Shown here piece by piece: positions 51,779 to 61,600 of a stretch of DNA of 64,000 bases (position 1 is the first letter of the stretch; each line of letters begins with the position of its first letter). A program made the translations under genes and the position numbers. The DNA is taken from the NCBI RefSeq assembly GCF_964355755.1, contig NC_092676.1:21248288-21312287 (forward strand), read 5' to 3'. Source of the DNA: Antedon mediterranea (taxonomy: Eukaryota; Echinodermata; Crinoidea; Comatulida; Antedonidae). Below the pieces are notes generated by a model. It saw only the letters and a list, made by a program, of their open reading frames with translations, was not told the DNA's origin and searched no databases.

Positions 51779-54700
51779 ATGGATCCCAAGAAGCAACTGG
51801 AAGTTTTAATGCTGTTTGGTTATGGTCAAGAAAAAGATGCAAGTTTGGCGTATCATTTTCCAGCATACTTTGTTACCGTTCCTGCAACAACGATTTACCC
51901 GGCTAATACCGGTATTCTTAAAAAGGGTGAATTTTTCTCCAACTTCAAAAAGAAGCACACCGATGAAGCAGCTAGAGTTTATAACTATCTCATATCATGT
52001 GACAAATTTGAAGATTTCGTAAAGGCTGCCTCATACTTCAAGGGCATACTCAACGAAGGCTTGTACTTATACGCACTCTCCGTCGCCCTTGCACACCGCA
52101 AAGATGAGCATAGCTTCGATATACCATTTCTATGGCAGCTACATCCACATGCATATTTCTCTAATTCACGTATCAGGGCTGCTCTAGCCCGTTTACAACT
52201 TGTCAAACCAACAGTTGCAGAATCTGATATTGTGTCCACATTCGTCACGGGCACACATCGAGACCCTGAGTTTAAGATTTCCTGGTGGAGAGAAGATGTT
52301 GGACTCAATTGGCATCACGCTCATTGGCATCAGGTAAGTCTATAGTAAATTACACGCACAGTACGTACAAAATGGATCTATTTTTAAAAAGCAATGGAAA
52401 ACAAATTTAGGTTTAATTTGTTTTTCGAAAGAAGACACTTATGATTATCTCTACTACAGTAAACAAAATCAGAAGTAAATTTTACCAAAACGTGTTCCAA
52501 CACATAAAGGCCAAATCAGACTGCTTCGTCCGACGAGGCCCGACGAGTCGTCTAAACACCAAACACCAAACACTATACGTCCGACGCATTGACAAGATGA
52601 CTCGTCTCGTCGGGATTTAATTCAGACAGCACCGACGAGTAAAGACGTTTGGTCGGGCCTCGTAGTACGACACAGTCTGAGTTGGCCTTAACACATTATG
52701 CAATTCTAGTCAATGCCTGACCTGTATTCCATTGTTTCAAGCCCACTCATGCATTGTATACTAAAATCCTAATATTTTATTAACTAGAATTAAATATTAA
52801 CATTACTGATGTCACTTGTACCCTAGCCATATTTTTACCTATGTTTACTGTTACTGTTGAGCAATATGAAATTTATCTTTAAATTTCAATAACTTACATT
52901 TGACTTGAAAGCAATAAGTGGTAGAAGTGAGTTGGCGTTTATAAGTAGAACATCTCTTTGTAAATTATAATATTATTTAATGTAGGCCTATCTGATAGTG
53001 TTTGGTGATACTAAGGTCTACTCTAGTAGATTTGATCAGCCGTGCCCCAAACGGAATTGGACAACTCTTCTAACTGTTCAATGTACTTCTTGTTGAACCG
53101 TGGTTGTCTTTATCGTTAATTTGCACAGCACATGTACGTGTACTCCATCCAATCTTCATCTTTTACAAAAGTGCTATATAATTGCATATAACATATTTTC
53201 CAACGTAGTACAATTTAAACAAAAAAGATTAATTATAAACATTTCCAGAAGGAAAAAATTTTTCATAGTTTTCAACTTATAGGTTTATCCTTGGGCCGGA
53301 ATTGAAATAAATGGCAAACTTACCACAAAGGATAGAGAAGGGGAGCTGTTCTACCACATGCATCAGCAAATGTTAGCACGATACGATGCGGAAAGACTAG
53401 CTGTTGGTTTACTTCGAGTTATACCGTTTGATAATTGGAATATTCCTATTCAGGTAAAGTCGAGTCAAAATCAATGTTAAGCAAGTTTAAGATTAACTGC
53501 CGCTACAAATCAATGTAATAAAAACACTAATGCAAATTCCGCACTGCAAATTATAATCACAATGAGGTTAAACAAAATCAGAAAAACAAAAATTCATAAA
53601 ATAATTATACTGATACTAATATTATTAGCCTTTATTTTTTTATAGTTCAGTTAGATATTGTCATTGTATAATATCCATAATATCCATAAATCCCCTTTCA
53701 CATTCCTACCTCGGTCATTTGACTCCTTGGGAAGAATACCAAATAGTTTGGCTAAGTTAGGCCTACCCACATGTACTGTGTAGAGAGACCTCAAAATTGA
53801 ATATACATAAGTGTACGCAGAGGTGAATACGAGCTAGTGCTCGGGTTTAGTCCAAGCCACAAATGGTGCGCAACCCCCCATCCAGGGGCAGTAACTAGCC
53901 AGCATGAGGCAGACGAGGCGCTTGCCTCGCCTGACATTTTTAACCTCTCACTACGGCCTTGCCATCGAAATAAGCAAAACTAAAACATAAAGTGTTTGGT
54001 AATTATACTGTATTATATCAATTTTCAGGAAGGTTACGATTCACATTTGACGAATGAATACGGTACCCTCCAGTATGCTCCACGCCCTTCTGGAATGGTT
54101 CTCTCCGACAACTACACAGATCCCACCTCTCCTGTCACTGTCCACCAGCAAAGTTACAACTGGAATCGCCTCTTGAACGCCATTAACACTGGAAAATTCC
54201 AAAAGGTATGAAATGGATAAATGTAGATGCAGGGGAGCAATTACAGTTTAAACAATACTCAAAAACAAAGAGGACAATCCATTTTCATTTTTACAATGCT
54301 AAAAAGGAACTTTAAAAGTTTCTGAAAAGGCTTTTTACACTTTCTGGTAATCATGCATAGAGTGTCGTGTGTATAAAGAATACACAATATGACGTTGATT
54401 ATAACTATTACACTGTATATCTATTCGATAATTATTATAGAAAGACAACTCTTATGAGGATGTTAACATTGATAATCTTGGAGCCGCTATTGAATCCAGC
54501 GTTAGTTCTCCTAATCCAGATCTATATGGTTCTCTTCACAACTATGGACATGACCTTCTCAGCATCATCACAGACCCGGATGGACGGTACAAGCAGGTTA
54601 GTCTAATTTTAAAGTTAATTAGCAAGCATGGTTTGTAGAACGAAAATCTATATTTAATAAACTAATAAAACATTTATAATGAATTATTATAATGGGGTAA

Positions 54701-57493
54701 ACTATTTAATTATCTATTCAATGACTGGATTTATTAGACATAGACCTATCTGTATTAATTCACATAATATATAGGCCTATTCCATCACTGAACTGATATA
54801 TATAATGTCAGCGCAATGGCTGTAGTGCGATCGGAGAGAAACTCTCTGAAATATTAGTCAGCATTTAACTTGAAATATGCTGGTTACCAGGTTTCTTTCC
54901 TGTAAATGTTATAGAAATATTGTATCATTCCAACTCATAACCACCTAATAATATCCTAATATTGTATCATTCAAACTCATAACCACCTAATAATATCCTA
55001 TTATCAAGAGTGACAAGTTAATTAATTATTCCTGACCTTTACACCAATCAATGGTACAGTTATATTACCATCTACAACATGATCAAAACATACAACATAA
55101 TTATACATCTGAGAACATTGCATACATTCGTTTTCTTAGTCGTTTGCTCTTGGATATGCGAAAGCATTTTTAATAGGATTTAATTCACGGCTGTGAAACG
55201 TATCCCATGGTGGTTTTTTTTCTAAATTTATCGAGGTGATTTTTACTTTTTAGCAACTGGACTCTTGATCTCTAGTAGCGGTGTATTTTTCAGCTGACTT
55301 GAGAATATTTGTTTTTTCATAATCAAAATAGGCAATGGGAGTAATGGGAGCGACAGAAACTGCTGTTCGAGATCCTGTTTTCTTTCGTTGGCACAAATAT
55401 ATTGATAATCTGTTCGTCATGCACAAGAACATGTTGGATCCTTACAGTGCCGACGACTTGGGTTTTAAAAACATAAAATTGGAAGAAATAAGCGTCAAGG
55501 TATGGATAAACTTATTTGATCATATCTCATTCATGCATAATATAAATGAACCCCGCGCTCATTGACATATAAATATTCACAATGGACTATCGTGCCAGGA
55601 ATTATATATGCAGTATATACCGACCGCCTTTCAGTATTATTAGTATTTTTGTCGTTGTTGTTGATGATGCTGCTGCTGATGTTGTTGCTGCTGTTGTTGT
55701 ATGCTCTGTAGTTGAAGCATTACTTGCTGTTGTTGTTGGTGCTGTTGCTGTTGCTGCTGCTGATGTTGTTGCTGCTGTTGTAGTATTGCAGTTAATTATT
55801 ATCCTTCAATATGCGTACGTCTCCGCGCATTTTCATGGAATCAGCGCGTCGTTGGAGTATGTCGTCAATGTGGTGTTTCCTAAATGTCTATAATTCTTCA
55901 ATATAATTTGGGCACCAACTGTAATTTCATTCAGGTAATATAAATACATAATATATTATTATATATATAGATTTTTATATTAATAAGTGTTACTTTCAAC
56001 CTCTAACAAGTTTGATCGTGTGCATTTGATGTATTGCTTTTGATAAACTTCTTTAATTATTAGGTAAACGACTGTGATCAGAATGTCTTGACTACACGCA
56101 TGGAATACGTCAATGTGGATATTTATCAAAGTATGTACCAAGGAAACCCACAACAGTCTCTCCAAGTAAGTAAAGTTTGGAGTTAGTATATTTAAAAACG
56201 TTCTGAATATTAAAATTGATAAATTAATTTCAACATCACCAAAAGAAATTCACATCATATCCAAAGAATGTGATTTTAAAAATTGAATTTAAACTCAATA
56301 CAATTTACTAAATATTACGTTTAGTTTACAATCATTGTCATTGTTTTGTTTTATATTGTAATTTTGATATTGGTATCGTAGTATTTTATAATTAGGATGT
56401 ACTGTACTACCGATTGGTGGTGCTGCTGTTAATCTAAGCGTCAATCAAAATAAAGATTTTAGTATTAGGCCTAAGGAAATCTAATTGCTGAAACCGATTG
56501 TTCATGCTTTCGTGTAGGCCTATATTATTATCAGCATAATCTGGTAATTTATAGTGCATTAAGAGTGCTGGCTATTCTCTTGTGTTTTTAAGGTTAGCGT
56601 TTACCGAGTGAACCACGACGAATTCGAGTACAACATGAAAGTCAAGAATGCAAATAGTAAGAATGTAAAGGCGGCTTTCCGAGTTTTTATGGCGCCCTCA
56701 TTCGATGAACACAGCGATCGTTTTGGTCTGAACGAACAACGACGATTGTTTATTGAAATGGACAAATTTGTTGAAGAAAGTAAGTACAATACTACACAGG
56801 TAGTACTATTTTGTCTAATAACTTTTGATTGAGTGTTAGGAATACGCAAAACTCATTCAATTTGAAATTAATATGAAAAGGTAAACGATGAGAAGTCATT
56901 CGTCAAATTTTAATCTGTTTATTTTAAAAATAAACTTCTAAATTCAAACTTAATTCTACATCTAATAACATTATCTTGCATGTCTGCTTATGCTTTATAC
57001 TTTACTAATATTTCTTGATATTTTAGTTCCTGGAAATGCAACCCATGAAATCAAACGTTCATCAAAGCTATCTTCCGTTGTGAAGCCCCCTGGTCTATCC
57101 ATTAAAGACATCCTAAAAGAGGTGGAAACCAAAAGAAAATCTACTGAAAAAAATGTCGAGAGCGAATGTGTCTGCCGAAGAGAGCGCTACTGTGAATGTG
57201 GATTGCCGCAAAACATCCTTCTTCCAAGAGGTACAGAGAGTGGCATGAGGTTTGACCTCTTTGTTATGGTGACCGATTGGGGGTCTGACAACTGCACCGA
57301 CAACCTTGACCAAGGTACTAGTTACTGTGGAGTTAAAAACCAAAAGTATCCAGATGGTCGTGCCATGGGCTTCCCATTTGATCGAAACATTGATGTCAAG
57401 TTTTTTACTAAATTTCTTGATACGTTCGTGGACAGATTTGATAATATGTTGTCAGTTCCAATTACTATTAAAACTATGCCAACTACTAAGTAA
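51779..57493 (+). CDS. Arthropod-type hemocyanin/prophenoloxidase family protein (complete, 660 aa)
   Basis: Eight coding exons: 51779-52333, 53283-53453, 54029-54205, 54441-54596, 55332-55499, 56064-56165, 56593-56779 and 57027-57493 (TAA). Type 3 dicopper protein. CuA ligands: His180 and His184 in [12 protein letters not shown], and His212 in [14 protein letters not shown]. CuB ligands: His334 and His338 in [13 protein letters not shown], and His374 in [13 protein letters not shown]. The C-terminal domain has [32 protein letters not shown] and the remnant [12 protein letters not shown] of the GCGWP region of arthropod prophenoloxidases. The length matches the family (about 650-700). No signal peptide is visible, as in prophenoloxidases, so release by cell lysis or an intracellular role is possible. 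Phenoloxidase versus oxygen carrier cannot be decided from sequence. Tunicate phenoloxidases of this family are known; mollusc-type hemocyanin is unrelated in layout. Confidence 0.93.
52506..52689. mobile_element. MITE with AAAGGCCAA ends and 7-bp TSD
   Basis: AAAGGCCAAATCAGACTG at the left is inverted at the right as CAGTCTGAGTTGGCCTT. Direct repeats AACACAT flank it (52499-52505 and 52690-52696). The GC-rich interior repeats CCGACGAG/CTCGTCGG. It lies in the first coding intron of the hemocyanin-family gene. Confidence 0.85.
54917..55001. repeat. 42-bp tandem duplication
   Basis: TATTGTATCATTCCAACTC... is followed directly by a copy with one substitution. Intronic in the hemocyanin-family gene. 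Confidence 0.85.
55648..55790. repeat. Trinucleotide repeat (GTT/GCT/GAT)
   Basis: Interrupted run of GTTGTTGTTGATGATGCTGCT type in an intron of the hemocyanin-family gene. It keeps one frame open ([16 protein letters not shown]), which is not a gene. Confidence 0.85.
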
Positions 57494-58130
57494 ACTGCAT
57501 AAGATATCATTTGATAAAGCCAGGAAAATACCCTACAGCATAGGGTTATTAATGTGTTATAGGCTACATGCTCCATGCATAACATCAGATAAAGGTCTCA
57601 AACTGTTTATTGATCTAGTTTATTGAACCTGATTAGTAGTGTATTAATTGCTATATTAATATTGTTATTACTTATTATAGACATTTTGAACATTGTTGCT
57701 TATTAATTATACTTTGCGGATTAATAATCGATTATACGATTAGTATTATCAACATATTTGTATTAGAATTATATTAATATTATTTACTTAAAAGTATTGT
57801 AAATTAAACACATTTCTTTATTATTAGACACTATGCTAACGAATGGACATAGCCATTTTTAACATTGTTGCTCATTAATTATACTATGCGGATTAATGAT
57901 GGATTATACAATTAGAAAATATTGTGAATTAAACACAGTTTTTTATAATTATACACTATGCTAAGGAATGGATGTCATAGAATTGGTACGTTCACTATAT
58001 TATAGAGCGTTGTTAATCTTGATCTTAATCCCTTGCATGTTAAAGGATACAATATTTACTGTAGGCCTACCGTGTATAGATACTTAAATACATTATAGGC
58101 TCAGTTACGCATTATCGTGTGTCATACACC

Positions 58131-58136
58131 AATAAA
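58131..58136 (+). terminator. Polyadenylation signal, hemocyanin-family gene
   Basis: AATAAA 638 nt after the stop, two bases away from an AATAAA on the other strand. Confidence 0.45.
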
Positions 58137-58138
58137 TG

Positions 58139-58144
58139 TTTATT
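58139..58144 (-). terminator. Polyadenylation signal, LRP5/6-like gene
   Basis: TTTATT on plus gives AATAAA on minus, about 515 nt after the LRP5/6-like stop codon. It abuts the opposing signal at 58131-58136. Confidence 0.4.
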
Positions 58145-58657
58145 AGTACGATGGTAGGCTACAAATAATCGCATGAGGTGTAATATAAAAATATACACCT
58201 TTCATCTTTCACCGAATGAAATCATTTGTACTGTAGGCTAGAAATACGAATAACCGCCAGTTGATCTAGATCTAAGCCAATGTCTTTTTTTTCTTAATGA
58301 TCTAACCTCTTCTCTAGCTGTTGCCATTAATGAATAAAAAAACCATACAAAAGATTTAAATGGTTGTGTGTATTACTTCACAAAACGTATGAATGCTATT
58401 GTTATATGCCATTCAAAGCATAACAAAACATTGGAGGCGATGACGACGTGGCAAGTTAGGGCCTAAATGTTTGTTAGACATGAACACATCTACCAAGAAA
58501 TTATCAACTATGATGAATCTAAAGTTACAGATTCAGATTACAGTAAAATAAATAAATTAGCAATGAATGTAAAAAACATCAAATTTAATATCTTAGAAGT
58601 ATGGAACGTCTCTTCTATTTCGTTGTTACCATGCAAAATAATTTTACTACGAATGTA

Positions 58658-61600
58658 TTAGATTGAGCATCCCAGCTCGTCACTTCCATCACTGCATTCA
58701 CTGTTTCCATCACAGACCCACTCTGACGGAATACACGCAATATAACCTGACAGGCAGTTAAAATGATCTGGCGCACATGTTGGTGGTTCTATGTAAAAAG
58801 TACAAATTTCTCTTAGTTGAAAACAATTAGTTATAATATCTTAAATGTAAACTTCATTCGACGAACTAAAATTAAATCAAACGCAAGTAAAAAAAGTATT
58901 TCTAAACGGGAGATGGGAACGACGACAACTAAAACAATACTAATAGTAATAGTAATACAGTATTAGCAGCAGCGGTAGCGGTGGCGACAACGACAACATA
59001 AGAACAACAAAATTATAAGTTGGAATTCTCATCAATCATAGGCAGCATTGACCCATCAACCTGCATTTGGAATTCCACTAAACCCTAAGATACACATGGA
59101 GTTCTTTTAACCATAGTTACCAAACATTAATTTTAAAAATGTATGATGTTTATTTAAAGAAGAGCCTTTGATTCATTTCTAGTAATAAACTTTAGTTTTT
59201 AAGAATTGCTATAACAAATTCTGGTTTTATTCTAACAACAAGCTCTGAACATGTATATCATGCTTTACAATAAAGACATGCGGATAGTACTTACCGATGC
59301 AGTTATGTTCATCATTGTCTAGTATCATATTTGGGGGACAAGAACATCTTGTAGTACGCACATGGGTTAAAATACAAAAATGCGAACAAAGACCTTTCAT
59401 GTTAGAACATGGCTGAGAAGCTGCAAAAGAATATAATTGAACTGTCATTAATTTATAATTATAGGCCTATATATAATAAGAGCTGATTTTTAGTGCTATC
59501 AGTTATTCATCCTAAATTGGAAAAATTATTTCCTAAAAATAGGGCCAAACAATTTTTTTTTTAAAATAAAAATTACATCTCAGATCGAAATTCGTCTTTT
59601 TTCCAACTGGTCCTATTGGTTCCAGTTCCAACTGGTATAGAGGGCATTTGGGAGTATGCATTTGTAGTAAAGTAAACCTGGAATGGTCCAAGAGTGACAT
59701 ATGTTCGCATTTAGTAAACCAAAACAGGCAGTTTAATATGGTAAATATACGCACTATTGGGATGTTTTTTTGCATACTTATAAGAAATACAAATATCTGA
59801 AAATTCCCGACATTATTGAGAGACTTGTGACTCGTGAGAAAAATAAAGTATATGTGTAAACCATGTCCATTACGAACAACCTATACCTATTACAGCAAAT
59901 GTAGAACCACCAATTACCAATCAATCAGAATGGCTCTAAACTAGACCCCATGCTTATTAGGCGATACAAACTGTCAACCTAAAAATCAACAGGAGGACGA
60001 ATACTCACAGTATTGTGGTTTCTTGACAGTAAGAACATCAGTTAGTAACCCATTGCTCTTCAACAGTGTCTGGTTGTTTTCCCCTGTCTGTTTATCAGCT
60101 CGTTCAATGAACTTGTTACGTACCCAGTAAACGAAATAACCATCAAGTGTCAAACCTCCTACATTTTCAATGCTTTCTGTGATTAGGCGATGGCGTGTGC
60201 CAGCTATGTAAATGAAATCCAAGGAAGAGTGTAAAAAGGATTTGAACACTGGACCTTAATTCTAATTTCATAATTCTATGTAATCCAATTGGATTATGGT
60301 AGAGCAACACAACCCTTCTATTATCTGTGCTGGGTTAACACGAAATAGCCTCGAAGTTTCTACAGTCGTTAAAATTCAGCAGAATACTCACTATCAATTT
60401 CAAAATATTCAATAGCCTTCAATCTGCTGTCAAACCAATATATCCTGTTAGATTGTGCATCTGCTGCAATTGGGCCGGGCCTGTATAAGCCAGTGACCAA
60501 TTCCTGTTGATTACTGCCATCTATCCTAGCCTGCATCAGTTTAGGATATCTTTTAAGCATATTGGTCCAGAATATAAGCCTAAATATGAAATAAATTAAT
60601 AGTGCTAACCATGGAATCTTGAATGTAATTGGAAATGACATTGAGAACTGTGATTGCTAAGTAACATATTGCGTAAAAATTGTAAGTAATAGTCGAGATG
60701 GGAATCGAACCCACGACCTCCAGATAACTACCCTGGCATTTATACCACTATCACTATACCACCTAGCTTGCGCTAATGGCTAGGGTTAGAGCAAGTACTA
60801 CACCAACAAGATAATAATTGTTTTACTACTGCCGAATATAGGGCTGATCAATTACTCAGCCCTGCCACCTTTGACGTACAGTATTCGTACCGTAGTTTAA
60901 CAATTATCACGATATAGGCCTGAAATATTAAGACAATTGCAAATATTTTTACAGAAAATAGTAAGGTTGTGGTGCCATTTTATTGATTTTCAACCAAAAC
61001 AAATTCAATCTTACCCTTTTACTGGCATTAATGCAAGATTTCTTGGTTTCTGATTTGGTCCATCAATAATGGTGCCAACGGTTGTGCCATCCACACGAAT
61101 AACATTCACTTCATTATTTATCTTACATGACCAGAAAATCATCTGGTTGTAGGGATCGTATGACATTCCGAATGGACTGATATTATCACCCGAGACTATT
61201 GTCCTAGGCTAGTGAATGTAAAAAAGCAATAACATTGTATAAATAAGAAACATACACAAATTTATCTTCTAAACGTATAGGTATTAGGGCTGTAAAGCAA
61301 TAAAGAATAATAAATAAGGGCTTATGTAAAAGCTATTTCCATATTGCTTGCCATAGTGTACACCATGTGATACGTTCTTGGGAGCCGTTAACTTTACCAG
61401 CTTTCTTTATTATAATTATATGATGTAATGATTATCAATTTTTCATGATTCTATAATGCATGTTGGAAAGGCAAGGAGAGCTGTAAAAAAACAAAGCCTT
61501 TACGAGTCTTTTGGAATTTGGAGTTTTTGTTAAAAAAAATCCTGACATCTAATCTGAAAAAATCCTAACGTTTAAGCTGCAAATATGTTAACTTCTCTAC

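Larger units (their letters stand above)
57494..58657. other. Facing 3' untranslated regions of two convergent genes
   Basis: No coding exon. The hemocyanin-family 3' UTR runs right and the LRP5/6-like 3' UTR runs left; their best polyadenylation signals meet at 58131-58144. A roughly 120-bp segment is repeated (about 57690-57760 and 57860-57960, sharing TTAATTATACT...GCGGATTAAT and CACTATGCTAA). Confidence 0.5.

Noticed and set aside
51985-52308. 107-codon minus frame
   Set aside because: Antisense shadow of the first coding exon of the hemocyanin-family gene.
55582-55893. 103-codon plus frame rich in V, A and D
   Set aside because: Coded by the trinucleotide repeat in an intron.
60692-60772. 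Possible tRNA gene on the minus strand
   Set aside because: A and B boxes are present, but the anticodon loop has nine bases and the acceptor stem does not pair; better as a SINE head.
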